Assembly (NCBI GenBank): GCA_022652545.1
Contig: JALCRM010000002.1
Coordinates: forward strand, 1-64,000
Length of the DNA stretch: 64,000 nt
Reading direction: 5' to 3'
DNA from: Lachnospiraceae bacterium
GTDB taxonomy: Bacteria; Bacillota; Clostridia; Lachnospirales; Lachnospiraceae
The notes under the pieces are model-generated. The model ran no database searches, was not told where the DNA came from, and worked only from the letters and a program-made list of their open reading frames with translations. Within the stretch, counting starts at the first letter, position 1, and each line of letters starts with the position of its first letter. The translations under genes were made by a program, and so were the position numbers. Shown piece after piece: positions 45,215 to 55,507 of the stretch.

Positions 45215-46402
45215 ATGAAATTTAAAAGAGTATTCCTTATCGTAATGGACAGCTTCGGGATCGGCGAGGAGCCGGATGCCGCGGCATTCGGTGACGAGGG
45301 CGCAAATACGATCAGGAGCTGCGCGGAGAGCCGGTATTTTGTCTGTCCGCATCTGGCCTCTCTCGGCCTTTTCCATATAGAAGGCGTGGAGGCGGGGAGC
45401 CGTGCATACCACGAAATACCGCAGAAAGGTGCCTGCGCGCGTCTCAGGGAAATGAGCGCGGGAAAGGATACGATCATCGGCCACTGGGAGCTGGCGGGGC
45501 TCGTGAGCACCACACCGATGCCTGTTTTTCCTTACGGCTTTCCGCAGTCCTTCCTTGACCGCTATGAAGCGGCAGTCGGAAGAAGATGCATTGTGAACAG
45601 GCCCTATTCGGGGACCAGAGTGCTTCGCGATCACGGAGAAGAACAGCTCAGGAGCGGTGCACTCATTGTGTATACCAGCGCCGACAGCGTGTTCCAGGTG
45701 GCGGCAAACAAGGCGGTCGTGCCGCTCGACGAACTGTACCGCGACTGTGAGATCGCAAGGAAAATGCTTACCGGCGACCTGGCGGTAGGCCGGGTGATCG
45801 CTCGTCCGTTTATTGGCGATTTGCCGGAGAACTTTACGCGCACTTCCGAGCGCCGCGACTATGCTCTTTCACCTTTTGCCCCCACCATGCTCGATCTTCT
45901 CCGGGAGGCCGGACTGGATACGATCGGCGTCGGGAAGATCGGCGATATTTTCAATATGCAGGGTCTTGAGGAATCGACACATACGACAGGTAACGCGGAT
46001 GGCTGCAGGCTCACGAAATCGATCCAGGAAAGAACGGACTGGACAGGCCTCTGCTTTACGAATCTGGTCGATTTTGACATGCTGTACGGCCATCGCCGCG
46101 ACGTCGACGGCTATGCGCGTGCGGTCGCGGATTTTGACGCATGGCTGCCGTCTTTCATGGCAGATATGCGGGAAGACGATATGCTCATGATCACGGCTGA
46201 CCACGGCTGTGACCCGGCATTCACGAAAACAACGGACCATACCAGAGAGTACGTGCCTCTCCTGCTTTACGGGAAGCATATCGGAGCGGAAAACCTGGGC
46301 TCCGTGCAGGGCTTCTCCTGTGTGGCAAACACGGTCTGCGAAGCACTCGGCGTGCCTTCACACTTTTCCAGCCCCGGACTGCTTTCCGGCATTGTGCGCT
46401 GA
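45215..46402 (+). CDS. deoB: phosphopentomutase
   Basis: 395 residues; interconverts (deoxy)ribose 1- and 5-phosphates in nucleoside salvage. KRVFLIVMDSFGIGEEPDA at the start, the phospho-Thr loop AGKDTIIGHWELAG, and TADHGCDPAF with metal ligands. ATG 45215 is 26 bp after the maturase stop; the longer track ORF reads through the maturase in another frame. Confidence 0.95.
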   Translation: MKFKRVFLIVMDSFGIGEEPDAAAFGDEGANTIRSCAESRYFVCPHLASLGLFHIEGVEAGSRAYHEIPQKGACARLREMSAGKDTIIGHWELAGLVSTTPMPVFPYGFPQSFLDRYEAAVGRRCIVNRPYSGTRVLRDHGEEQLRSGALIVYTSADSVFQVAANKAVVPLDELYRDCEIARKMLTGDLAVGRVIARPFIGDLPENFTRTSERRDYALSPFAPTMLDLLREAGLDTIGVGKIGDIFNMQGLEESTHTTGNADGCRLTKSIQERTDWTGLCFTNLVDFDMLYGHRRDVDGYARAVADFDAWLPSFMADMREDDMLMITADHGCDPAFTKTTDHTREYVPLLLYGKHIGAENLGSVQGFSCVANTVCEALGVPSHFSSPGLLSGIVR

Positions 46403-46425
46403 CAGGGTTTCGAAGGAGGAACGCG

Positions 46426-47313
46426 ATGGACAGGGAAACGGAGATGCGCATCACGCATACCGCAGCAAAGAGCGGCAGGCCGGAATACACAGCCGGCTGC
46501 GGGGAGGTCAGTCTCGGCACGATCGCGGACAGCGGGCAGTGCTTCCGCTGGCAGCTCAAGTGCGGTTCTCCGTCGCTGACTTATCGTATCATCGCCTTCG
46601 GAAGGGCAGTTGAAGTGTCGCAGACCGAAGACGGGAAAGGCCTCGTTTTTCACTGCACGGAAGAAGAATTCAAAACCGTCTGGGAGAATTATTTTGACAT
46701 GAAAGAGGATTACGCCGCCATCCGGGCGATGGTGGATCCCTCGGACACCTGTATGAAGGCAGCAGCCGAAGCCTGCCGCGGACTCCGTATCCTGCGGCAG
46801 GATCCCTTTGAGACGCTGATCACTTTCATACTTTCCCAGCGCAAGAACATTCCAGCCATCCGGGGCGTTGTGGACGCACTTTGCTGCGCAGCCGGCGAGA
46901 AGATCACAGTGAACGGCCGGCGCACCTCCCTCTGCGCTTTCCCCGCGCCTTGGGCAATCGCGGCGCTGAGCGGCGAACAGCTTGAAGCCTGCCGCTTCGG
47001 GTACCGCGCGCAGTATGTGCGTGCAGCGGCGGAAAGCTTTGCCTCCGGGAAATATAACATCGAAGAAATGCAGAACATGAACGATGCGGATCTGTCCTTA
47101 CTTCTGAACGGTATGCTCGGCGTGGGACCGAAGGTCGCGGCCTGTACGATGCTGTTCGGCTTTCACAGGATGAACGCCTTCCCGAAGGACGTCTGGATCC
47201 TCCGTGCTCTGAAGGAGCACTATCCCTGCGGGTACGATGCGGAAAGATACAGCCCTTACAACGGTGTCATGCAGCAGTATCTCTTTATGTACGAACGGCT
47301 GAAACATCAATAA
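46426..47313 (+). CDS. OGG1-type 8-oxoguanine DNA glycosylase/AP lyase
   Basis: 295 residues. N-terminal TBP-like domain (SGQCFRW near 38) and a helix-hairpin-helix glycosylase domain with MLGVGPKVAACTMLFGF. The likely Schiff-base Lys is 236 and the catalytic Asp ~255 in FPKDVWI. Removes oxidised guanine; bacterial OGG1-like enzymes occur in Clostridia. It is the last GC-rich gene before the AT-rich island. aaggagg precedes the ATG. Confidence 0.9.
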   Translation: MDRETEMRITHTAAKSGRPEYTAGCGEVSLGTIADSGQCFRWQLKCGSPSLTYRIIAFGRAVEVSQTEDGKGLVFHCTEEEFKTVWENYFDMKEDYAAIRAMVDPSDTCMKAAAEACRGLRILRQDPFETLITFILSQRKNIPAIRGVVDALCCAAGEKITVNGRRTSLCAFPAPWAIAALSGEQLEACRFGYRAQYVRAAAESFASGKYNIEEMQNMNDADLSLLLNGMLGVGPKVAACTMLFGFHRMNAFPKDVWILRALKEHYPCGYDAERYSPYNGVMQQYLFMYERLKHQ

Positions 47314-47362
47314 GTAATTGTTGATTATGCGGATGCAATTATTTATATGAAAGAAGGTAATA

Positions 47363-48871
47363 ATGGCTGAGATACGAATAGATACAGACAGAGAGACCGG
47401 AAAAAGAAGTGATATGATATACGGTCACTTTCTGGAACATTTTCACAGGCAGGTATATGGCGGTTTATATGATCCGAACAATGCTTTATCAGACGATGAA
47501 GGAATGCGGGAAGATGTAATTGAGGCTATGCGCAGGATAAAAGTTCCGATATTGCGCTGGCCCGGCGGCTGCTTTGCATCCGCATATCACTGGAAGTATG
47601 GCGTGGGACGGAAACGTCAGACGGTATTTGATAAAGCGTGGAGAGTGGAAGAGCCGAATTTATTCGGTACCGATGAATATATCAGCTTGTGCAGAAAAGT
47701 CGGATGTAAGCCATATATTTGTACAAATGCCGGCACTGGTTCCGCTGAGGAAATGTCAGATTGGGTTGAATATTGTAATCTGGCATCGGAAGGAAAGTAT
47801 GCCGGCTGGCGTATAGAAAACGGTAACCCTGACAGCTTTGACGTTAAATACTGGAGCATCGGAAATGAAAATTACGGCAGTTGGGAAATAGGTGCGAAAA
47901 GAGCTGAAGAGTGGCCTTCACTTGTAAAAGAATCAGCAAAAATGATGAAACATGTTGATCCTACGATTGAACTTTCGGCAGCGGCAATCACGGATGTTGA
48001 CTGGACATTGAATCTTATACGTGCATGTGCGCCTTTTCTCGACTGGATTTCTATTCACGAGTATTGGGATATGATGGCGGAAGAGCACAAACCGGCTTCA
48101 TACGACGTGTGTATTAAGTATTGCGAGGATGTGGGACATTCGGTACGAAAGATACGGGGGATATTGGAAACGCTCGGATTGGAAAAGCAGATAAAAGTTG
48201 CTTTTGACGAATGGAATCTTCGAAGCTGGCATCATCCCAATGTTTTGACTGTAAAGCAGGGTATAACGAAAGAAGAGTATATCCTGCCGAGGGATAAAAA
48301 TGATGATAACAGCACCTATACGATGGCAGATGCTGTTTTTGCCGCATGTTTTCTGAATGAAATGAACAGAAACTGTGATCTGGTAGGCATGGCAAATTTT
48401 TCGCCGATCGTCAATACCACCGGCTGCATATACAGCTATCCGGACGGTATCGTGTTAAGAAGCACTTATTATGTATTTGAACTGTATGTGCGCCATCTGG
48501 GCGACATTGTCTTAAATTCATGGACAAAAGACAATGAGGAAGCCGGAATCTGCTGCGCCGATAAAAAGGCTGAAACAGGTGCAATAGATGCGATAGCAAC
48601 AAAATTCAGCGGAAGTGACGGTATAGCGATAGCTGCCGTAAACAAAAGCAAAACAGAACACATTAAAATAGACATAAATATAACTAATAAAAATGAAAAG
48701 ACAGAGAGCAGAAGCGTCCTGCTGAATTATCTCAATGGACCTTCAGCAGATTCCTACAATGATGTCGGAAGAACTGAAATTGAAATAAAGCAAAAATCTT
48801 TTGGAATATTTAAAAATGGCATGAGCATTACATTGGAACCGCATTCTGTCAATATTATTGAAATAAGGTAG
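47363..48871 (+). CDS. GH51 alpha-L-arabinofuranosidase
   Basis: A 502-residue intracellular enzyme removing arabinofuranose from arabinan or arabinoxylan oligosaccharides. YGHFLEHFHRQVYGGLYDP and LRWPGGCFASAYHW are typical. The acid/base Glu ~169 is in GNENYG and the nucleophile Glu ~283 is in FDEWN. A C-terminal beta domain closes the chain. No signal peptide. gaaagaagg lies before the ATG. It opens the AT-rich island, and the next 200 bp are a gene remnant. Confidence 0.95.
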   Translation: MAEIRIDTDRETGKRSDMIYGHFLEHFHRQVYGGLYDPNNALSDDEGMREDVIEAMRRIKVPILRWPGGCFASAYHWKYGVGRKRQTVFDKAWRVEEPNLFGTDEYISLCRKVGCKPYICTNAGTGSAEEMSDWVEYCNLASEGKYAGWRIENGNPDSFDVKYWSIGNENYGSWEIGAKRAEEWPSLVKESAKMMKHVDPTIELSAAAITDVDWTLNLIRACAPFLDWISIHEYWDMMAEEHKPASYDVCIKYCEDVGHSVRKIRGILETLGLEKQIKVAFDEWNLRSWHHPNVLTVKQGITKEEYILPRDKNDDNSTYTMADAVFAACFLNEMNRNCDLVGMANFSPIVNTTGCIYSYPDGIVLRSTYYVFELYVRHLGDIVLNSWTKDNEEAGICCADKKAETGAIDAIATKFSGSDGIAIAAVNKSKTEHIKIDINITNKNEKTESRSVLLNYLNGPSADSYNDVGRTEIEIKQKSFGIFKNGMSITLEPHSVNIIEIR

Positions 48872-48873
48872 CA

Positions 48874-49077
48874 TGGTATTTATGGGGTGCTACTTCAAAG
48901 AAGCCGGATCATTGCTGGATGATTTATAACAATATACAGCGTATAGGGGCTCTCATTAAAGGTGCAGATTATTGCGTCAGAGTGGATGCATTTAATGAAA
49001 ACGGGATTACAGAGGGCACAATTACCCATATTGGCTATGCAGTGACGAATACTGGCTTAGACAATAATAAATACTAA
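48874..49077 (+). pseudogene. C-terminal remnant of a probable GH43 glycosidase
   Basis: Too short for the ORF track and without a start. The frame (different from GH51) reads WYLWGATSKKPDHCWMIYNN, then RVDAFNENGITEG and ends at TAA 49075. The 'DxFNENGITEG' ending is typical of clostridial GH43 beta-xylosidase/arabinofuranosidase proteins. It begins 2 bp after the GH51 stop, so a deletion or recombination joined the GH51 gene to the tail of a lost gene. Family assignment is from memory of the motif and is moderate. Confidence 0.6.
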
Positions 49078-49376
49078 GCTGAGTTAATCTTAACGATTGT
49101 TTGAAAATGAAATTACATTAAGCCCTCATGATGGATTAGTCAGATCCTGATTCACAGAGATGTTATTTACAGAAAAACAGTGATATAAGAAACACCTTAT
49201 ATGATTGGAAAATAAAGAATTGACAGCAAGGATGTAATATAGTTCGGTGAAGCTGAAAATAACCCTTTAAGGATGAAAAATATTCTTGACACATTAGGGT
49301 GGTAAATGTACAACTATAGTAAGTTAAGATAATTAAGTAAGTCAATGAGACAACATCGCTCAAGAAGGAGGAATAA
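49078..49376 (+). promoter_or_regulatory. intergenic region with candidate promoter before the iron dehydrogenase
   Basis: About 300 bp of AT-rich DNA. TTGACA (49286), 17 bp, TACAAC (49309-49314) fits a sigma-A promoter ~63 bp before the start codon. Nothing else is recognised. Confidence 0.5.
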
Positions 49377-50546
49377 TTGAATAGTTTTTCATATTATGCT
49401 CCCACTAAGATCTTATTTGGTTTGGGATCAGTCAATCAGATAGGAAAAGAAGCTAAAGCATTCGGGAGAAAGGCACTTTTAGTTCACGGGAGTAATAAGT
49501 CCTCGCATTCTTCAATATATGAAAATATAAAAAAGGTACTTGTGGATAGTGGAATAGAAGTGTCTGATTTTGATGGCGTACTTCCAAATCCCACAACAGA
49601 AGTTGTAACTGCAGGTGCCCTAATTGCTAAAGAAAATAAGGCGGATATGGTAATTGGCATAGGCGGCGGATCGGCCATGGATACTGCAAAAGCAATTGCT
49701 GTAGAATCGACACATCGTGGCACGGCATTTGATTATCTGTTTTATACGGATGGGCCTACCTGCAAGACGCTGCCAATTATTGCAGTCGGAACAACTGCTG
49801 GGACAGGATCACAGGTAACACCGTGTTCGGTAATTACAAATACAAAAGATAAAAACAAATCAGCGATATGGAATGCTAACATATTTCCAAAAGTTGCAAT
49901 AGTAGACCCGGTTTTGACAGCCTCTATGCCCGTAAATGTAACAGCGCAAACTGGATTTGATGCATTTTGCCATAATTTTGAGGCCTATATTTCAAGAAAT
50001 ACGAATCCCCTTGTTGAGGCAATGGCAATTGATGCAATCAAAATTATAGCTAAACAGCTTCCAATTGTGATAAGAGACGGCCAAAATATGGAAGCACGAT
50101 CTCAAATGGCATGGGCAGATACACTCGGCGGATTGACCAATGCTTCCGGAGGCGTAACATTGCCCCACGGGCTTGGAATGCAAGTGGGAGGACATTGCCC
50201 GAATGTCACACATGGACAATCGCTTGCTATTATATATCCACAATTCATGAGATTTACTTGGAAAGCATCAATTCAGAAATTCGCAACTGTCGGACGTATT
50301 TTTAATCCGAAATTGTGTCAGGAACCAGATGAAGTTGCTGCAGAAATGAGCTGTATAGCCATAGATGATTTTTTAAAAGAAATTGGATTGTGGATTGGTT
50401 TCAAAGATCTCGGCGTTTCAAATGATGAAATATATGAGATTGCTGAATGCGGTCATGTTTTAAACGATTATAAAAACAATCCAAGAGTAGCAACTATTGA
50501 AGAAATGCATGAACTTTTAAAAGCGTGTTATGAACGAACTGAGTAA
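49377..50546 (+). CDS. iron-containing (group III) alcohol dehydrogenase
   Basis: A 389-residue NAD(P) enzyme. GIGGGSAMDTAKAIAV is the nucleotide-binding motif. Metal-ligand His residues are in LPHGLGMQVGGHCPNVTHGQ. Possible substrates include lactaldehyde (from fucose), butyraldehyde or another sugar-derived aldehyde; the fucosidase-type gene nearby makes lactaldehyde attractive, but this is inference. It starts with TTG at 49377 behind a strong aaggagga site. Confidence 0.88.
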   Translation: MNSFSYYAPTKILFGLGSVNQIGKEAKAFGRKALLVHGSNKSSHSSIYENIKKVLVDSGIEVSDFDGVLPNPTTEVVTAGALIAKENKADMVIGIGGGSAMDTAKAIAVESTHRGTAFDYLFYTDGPTCKTLPIIAVGTTAGTGSQVTPCSVITNTKDKNKSAIWNANIFPKVAIVDPVLTASMPVNVTAQTGFDAFCHNFEAYISRNTNPLVEAMAIDAIKIIAKQLPIVIRDGQNMEARSQMAWADTLGGLTNASGGVTLPHGLGMQVGGHCPNVTHGQSLAIIYPQFMRFTWKASIQKFATVGRIFNPKLCQEPDEVAAEMSCIAIDDFLKEIGLWIGFKDLGVSNDEIYEIAECGHVLNDYKNNPRVATIEEMHELLKACYERTE

Positions 50547-50558
50547 TGAAATGAAATA

Positions 50559-50604
50559 AAAAGATTGCAATCTATACCGTAATGGTATAGACTGCAATCT
50601 TTTT
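50559..50604. terminator. bidirectional terminator
   Basis: AAAGATTGCA..TATACC-gtaat-GGTATA..TGCAATCTTT with A and T runs on either side, between the convergent dehydrogenase and ROK genes. Confidence 0.88.
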
Positions 50605-50608
50605 TATA

Positions 50609-51820
50609 TCAGCGGATCATTTCTCCACCCTTTTTAATCAACTCATCAAGAAGAAAGGTTGCAGCACCGATGGAAGCACAGTAAATTCCTAACTTAGAGA
50701 TCACTATATCACACTTCTTAACGGGCATCACATGATGGTTGACTTCTTCAATTAGAGGGCTCAAAAGCAGATCACCTGCACGACTGACACCACCTTCAAG
50801 GATAATAATTGCTGGATCAATAAAATTAATGGCGCTTCCTATAGCAGAGCCTAAATATACAATAGCCTGGTGCAGTATGGTATTTGCCAACGGGTCACCA
50901 GCGGCAGCAGCTTCAAAAATTATTTTCGCGTCAATCTTTTTCAAATCTCCCTGGACCATAGAAGATATCATTGATACCGCACCGCTTTTTATGGCTGCTT
51001 GAGCTTGCTTTGAGATAGCGTTTGCTGAAGCAACAGCCTCAAGACAACCATAGTTTCCACAACTGCATTTGGGACCATTCTGCTCAACTATTACATGTCC
51101 CAATTCTCCGCTTGCGCCACTGTCACCATTATATATTCTGTGGTTAATTACTATTGCTGATCCGATGCCATAGCCAAGATTAACGCAAATATAGTTATTT
51201 ATATTATGCCCTAATCCAAAATACAACTCACCCATGGCCATTGATTTCGTAACATTGTTTATACGCATCGGAAGATTGAAGTGCTGTCTTAACTCTTTTA
51301 GAAGATCCTTATCTTTCCAGCCAAAGGCCGGCGAGAGGAGAATCTTACCACTTTCGGGTGATATAACTCCGGGCATGCCAATCCCAATTCCCAAAATCTG
51401 AGCGATATCAATCTTTGATGTAGCTATAATCTTATCTATACAATACACAACCTGTGCAACGACCTCATTAAAATGTCTCTCAGCGGAGGTCGGCTGTTGA
51501 TAGGAGCTTAGCATATTTGCATCCAAGTCCATTAAAATGACGTTGATATTGGTTGTTCCAATATCGATTCCAATTATGTACATTGAGTCACCGGCAAAGG
51601 ATAGAAGACGAGGCGGTTTGCCGCCTGTAGACTTGGCAATTTCACCTTCTATAACAAGACCTTTAGAGATTAGGCTATCAGTAATCTTCATAACCGTAGG
51701 AATGCTGAGATTGGTTATGCGTGAAATTTCTGCTCTATAGATTGGCGATTTCTCTCTTATTATATCCAGAATAGTGCTTTTATTTACTAGAGACATAATA
51801 GACTTATCCATGCGGTCCAT
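50609..51820 (-). CDS. ROK-family transcriptional repressor (XylR/NagC type)
   Basis: 403 residues. N-terminal winged helix-turn-helix (EISRITNLSIPTVMKITDSLISKGLV, ~28-55), then the ROK sugar-kinase-like fold with the ATP motif DIGTTNINVILMD and the zinc site CSCGNYGCLEAVAS. Members bind a free sugar or sugar phosphate and release DNA; here probably a xylose-, arabinose- or fucose-related ligand. aggtgagg precedes ATG 51820. The upstream 130 bp repeats AGCAATAT about 20 bp apart. Confidence 0.92.
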   Translation of the reverse strand: MDRMDKSIMSLVNKSTILDIIREKSPIYRAEISRITNLSIPTVMKITDSLISKGLVIEGEIAKSTGGKPPRLLSFAGDSMYIIGIDIGTTNINVILMDLDANMLSSYQQPTSAERHFNEVVAQVVYCIDKIIATSKIDIAQILGIGIGMPGVISPESGKILLSPAFGWKDKDLLKELRQHFNLPMRINNVTKSMAMGELYFGLGHNINNYICVNLGYGIGSAIVINHRIYNGDSGASGELGHVIVEQNGPKCSCGNYGCLEAVASANAISKQAQAAIKSGAVSMISSMVQGDLKKIDAKIIFEAAAAGDPLANTILHQAIVYLGSAIGSAINFIDPAIIILEGGVSRAGDLLLSPLIEEVNHHVMPVKKCDIVISKLGIYCASIGAATFLLDELIKKGGEMIR

Positions 51821-51949
51821 TTCACGAACACCTCACCTTTTTTTAAAAATAATACATCAGAATATAAGCAATATCAGTCATATGCCAGCAATATTGTTTA
51901 CAATGTTTAGCTTCCGAAGGTATGCATTTACACGCTAAGCTGTTTGAGG

Positions 51950-53521
51950 TTAATGTTTGTTCCTGAATGTGGATGGTGTACATCCAACAATCTTTTTGAA
52001 TGTAGTATTGAAATAGGCAAGGGAATTAAACCCCACTTTTTCTGATATTTCATATAACTTTAAATTTGTGTTAAGGAGATATTCCTTGGCTTTTCCAATA
52101 CGATACTGATTAATATAATTTGGAATGCTTGTTCCGACATTTTTATTAAAAATGCGGCTAAGGTATGTTTCGCTTACCTCCAAAGAATCTGCAATATTAC
52201 TGACGGAAATATCATTCACATAGTTTTTGTTAATAAATTGAATCGTCTGCTTGGATAAGTAATCAATTTGTTCGATCTTGTCTAGCTGAAAGCTATAAAA
52301 TATTTCTGAATCAAATAGTTTATTTAGGGCTTCAAAAGTTTCACAGGAATTTATTTTTTCTATTGTAAGCTTATCCACTGTCTGATTATTAGTGTGGATG
52401 CTTCTTGCAATTCCAATATATAAGCTCTTTATCTGTTCCGGGAATAGCAGAGGAAGTTTTTTGTATTTTAGGCATAAATCAGGAATATCCGATAGATAAT
52501 TGCGTAAGCTCTTATAACCATTTATATCGCAATAGAGGAATAACTGATTTGCAATATTATTGTATTGCTCTTGCGTACAAAAATCATAACATTTATCTTT
52601 GTAAAAAATAATTTCTTCTTTTGGATTATAAAAATAAACGATCATGGCATTGATAGCCTGTCGATATGATTCATCAAGAGAAGAAAGACTGTGGAACGGT
52701 GATCCAATGCCAAAGATGATAGAAATATTTAGATAGGTTTTTCCCAATTCGGATAATTTTTCAATTTTCTCTGAAATCATATCCTGGATTTTCCGAGACT
52801 CATCAATATTGGAAAAACTAAGCAATAATATAAACTCGTTTTCTTTATTTCTGAATAATTCTTTAGCTGGGATATCTGAAAGAGCATTTTCAAATATTGT
52901 ACACATAGAAGAAACCAGAAAAGAAATATCATTATTCTGATATCTCCTGATAACGTCACTGAAGTGGGAAATTGCAAAAACAATGCAACAACAGTTTTTT
53001 TCATCAATTGAGATATATTGTGAGAGTTTGACATTCTTATCTATAGTTCCGTTTATTATATGCTTTAGAATATCTTCATGGTAAATAGTGCTTATCTTTT
53101 TGAGATCTCCGGAAATATTTTCGAGATTTAGATTTTTGTTGTCTGTTTGTATTTTGCTTCTTAGCTTGTTGAGGGAATTGATAAGGTTATCATGATTCAG
53201 TGTGTTTTTCAGAATATAATCATCCGCACCGTTAATTAACGCTTCTTTCACCAAATTAAATTCGTCGTGACAACTAAGAACTAGTACTTTTGGAGGATGT
53301 GCCATATCCTTCAGCTTCTTTAGCATCGTGATTCCATCCATTACCGGCATGGTTAAATCAAGGAGAATAATATCAGGCTTGCTCTTCCCTATCAGAGACA
53401 GCGCTTCTTCACCGTCTTCAGCGGAGCCGCACACATGATAATCTGTTGCATTTTCAAGTAAATGCACTATTTCGACGCGCATAAGTAATTCATCGTCTAC
53501 TACTAAAATGCGAGTTGCCAT
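51950..53521 (-). CDS. response regulator with AraC-type DNA-binding domain (YesN type)
   Basis: 523 residues. The receiver domain (RILVVDDELLMRVEI; phospho-Asp in PDIILLDLTMPVMDG at ~55) is intact. A ~270-residue middle region has no clear known fold. The C-terminal AraC HTH pair is INKNYVNDISVSNIADSLEVSETYLSRIFNKNVG plus GFNSLAYFNTTFKKIVGCTP. Such regulators activate nearby sugar ABC importers. It is read after the histidine kinase gene with a 14-bp gap. Confidence 0.94.
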   Translation of the reverse strand: MATRILVVDDELLMRVEIVHLLENATDYHVCGSAEDGEEALSLIGKSKPDIILLDLTMPVMDGITMLKKLKDMAHPPKVLVLSCHDEFNLVKEALINGADDYILKNTLNHDNLINSLNKLRSKIQTDNKNLNLENISGDLKKISTIYHEDILKHIINGTIDKNVKLSQYISIDEKNCCCIVFAISHFSDVIRRYQNNDISFLVSSMCTIFENALSDIPAKELFRNKENEFILLLSFSNIDESRKIQDMISEKIEKLSELGKTYLNISIIFGIGSPFHSLSSLDESYRQAINAMIVYFYNPKEEIIFYKDKCYDFCTQEQYNNIANQLFLYCDINGYKSLRNYLSDIPDLCLKYKKLPLLFPEQIKSLYIGIARSIHTNNQTVDKLTIEKINSCETFEALNKLFDSEIFYSFQLDKIEQIDYLSKQTIQFINKNYVNDISVSNIADSLEVSETYLSRIFNKNVGTSIPNYINQYRIGKAKEYLLNTNLKLYEISEKVGFNSLAYFNTTFKKIVGCTPSTFRNKH

Positions 53522-53535
53522 CTTCTACCTCTTTG

Positions 53536-55317
53536 TCATGAAATAAGTTCACATGGAAGGACGACTGTTATGGCCGTATACTCATTTATCTTGCTTTCTA
53601 TCGATATGCCATAATTTTCTCCGCACATCATCTTAATCCGGTTATTAACATTTTCCAGACCAATATGCTTATGAGCTCTGAACTGCGAGTTTCCTCTTTC
53701 CTGCAGCAATGATTCTTTTACATTTTCTGGTATTCCAATCCCATTGTCTTTTACAGTAATTCGGATTTCATTGCTGTCTGACTCAAAGCCAATGACAATT
53801 TGCTTTTGCCCATCCTTTTTAGAAAATCCGTGAATTATTGAATTCTCTATCAGCGGTTGAAGGATGAAGCGGGGAATTTTTTTCGCCTTTAATTCTTCGG
53901 GGCATATACATTTATAATCGATTTCATTCATATATCGAAAGTTCATGATTGCCATGTAATTATCGATACCGTGGATTTCATCTTCAAGAGGAACAATTTC
54001 AGAGCTCGTATTTAAGCAATATCTTAAAAAGGAAGCAAACTTACCGATTATATTAGAAATAGACAGGGATCCTTGAATTTCTGACATGATTTTTATTGAA
54101 TTCAAGGTGTTATAGATAAAATGAGGGTTGATCTGTGCCTGCAACGCGGACAATTCGGCTTCTCGTTTTTCTTTCTCATTTACTTTGATTTTTGAAATCA
54201 GTTCTCTTACCGATTCACTTAACTGATTGAATGAATGTGCGAGTTGACCGATTTCATCATTACCTTCTTCAGCGTGAATATTGAGGCCGTTCTGCTCTGC
54301 ATCAGAAATGGATTTTTGCAGACTAAGGATTGGAATGGTAATGTACTCGGATGCCTTTTTGGCAGCAAAAGAGATTAATATAAGAGTTAGACAAACAGTA
54401 ATTACACCAGTTATCAATATCATTTTTTGCTCAGAGATAATCTCGTCAACTGGTATTACATTGATTATTCTTATTCCATATTTATCCGGAGCAGTAACAT
54501 TGATTAAGTAAGGACGAATTTTCTGCCAGGATATAAAACGAAAAGAGGCTTTAACGGTCTTTGATTCATTTACGATTCTTTCTTTTACTTTTAAATCAGG
54601 ATCAACATTGTCATGCTGAAAGAAAATATTGTTTTCGCACATAAGAAGATGATAGCTATTATGAGTGATTTGTCCATCATCCCACAGTTCCTGAATTTTA
54701 TCGTTCGTCATATTAATTATAAATACTCCTAATAATTTATCATTATCAAGAGGATCGACCAACGATCTTCCCACAGAAATCGTATCGCTATTGGAATTAA
54801 TTGCAGGATTATTCTGAATACCTATGACAACTATTTTTCCTTTGCTATTTGCAATTTCATCATAAGCGGTAATTTCTTTCGGGCTGTGCTTGCTATAGGG
54901 ATTGCTTGCCACCTGATAAATATAGCCAACATTTTCCGGTATCAAAAATAGAGAATTGATGGAGTCACTTAGGTGGTAGAAGACAGACATGACTTGAATA
55001 ATGTCTCGATAATCCTGATATTTTTCCAATTCTTCTTTGGCACCATAGTCGCTATAATCTTTGCGCAAGTCTGTGGAAATTGATTTATCCAATGTAAAAT
55101 AATTTGAAAGAGAACAGAGAGAATCGATGGAATACTCAACATTTTTCATCGCCTGAGTGTCATTAGAATTGATTAAATTTATTACATGATCTCCAATATA
55201 CCTGATATCAAGGAATAGCAAAATCAGAACAGTTATTACTGATGGAATCAGGACATACCTAAGGATTGCTTTATAGAATTTTGTTTTGATAGATACAAAA
55301 TCGCCGCTGTTTGTCAT
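53536..55317 (-). CDS. sensor histidine kinase, YesM type
   Basis: 593 residues. First span ~18-38, a ~270-residue extracellular sensor region, second span (KMILITGVITVCLTLILISFAAKK), a HAMP domain, the His_kinase H-box QINPHFIYNTLNSIKIMSE and a HATPase domain (NGIGIPENVK). This family senses extracellular sugars, often through a binding protein. Divergent from the importer operon that it probably controls. Confidence 0.94.
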   Translation of the reverse strand: MTNSGDFVSIKTKFYKAILRYVLIPSVITVLILLFLDIRYIGDHVINLINSNDTQAMKNVEYSIDSLCSLSNYFTLDKSISTDLRKDYSDYGAKEELEKYQDYRDIIQVMSVFYHLSDSINSLFLIPENVGYIYQVASNPYSKHSPKEITAYDEIANSKGKIVVIGIQNNPAINSNSDTISVGRSLVDPLDNDKLLGVFIINMTNDKIQELWDDGQITHNSYHLLMCENNIFFQHDNVDPDLKVKERIVNESKTVKASFRFISWQKIRPYLINVTAPDKYGIRIINVIPVDEIISEQKMILITGVITVCLTLILISFAAKKASEYITIPILSLQKSISDAEQNGLNIHAEEGNDEIGQLAHSFNQLSESVRELISKIKVNEKEKREAELSALQAQINPHFIYNTLNSIKIMSEIQGSLSISNIIGKFASFLRYCLNTSSEIVPLEDEIHGIDNYMAIMNFRYMNEIDYKCICPEELKAKKIPRFILQPLIENSIIHGFSKKDGQKQIVIGFESDSNEIRITVKDNGIGIPENVKESLLQERGNSQFRAHKHIGLENVNNRIKMMCGENYGISIESKINEYTAITVVLPCELIS

Positions 55318-55488
55318 TTTTCTCTCCTCAAGCTACCCATTATAACTGCTCCCCGAAAAAATGTGTATACTGTGCAAAATTGCCGCTTCTAATCCGGCAT
55401 ATGATGACTTAATTTCCAAACGGTCATGACGGAGAGCAGAAAAATTAAAAAATTAGCACGAAATTAGAACTTTATGTCCCTAAGAAGT

Positions 55489-55507
55489 TGCTATATTTTC
55501 TATAGCA
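55489..55507. promoter_or_regulatory. inverted repeat TGCTATA-N5-TATAGCA before the importer
   Basis: Perfect 7-bp arms about 40 bp before the binding-protein start in the 226-bp gap between the sensor kinase and the importer. The repeat also contains -10-like TATA sequences. Candidate operator for the ROK protein or a site near the YesN activator; inferred from position. Confidence 0.45.
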
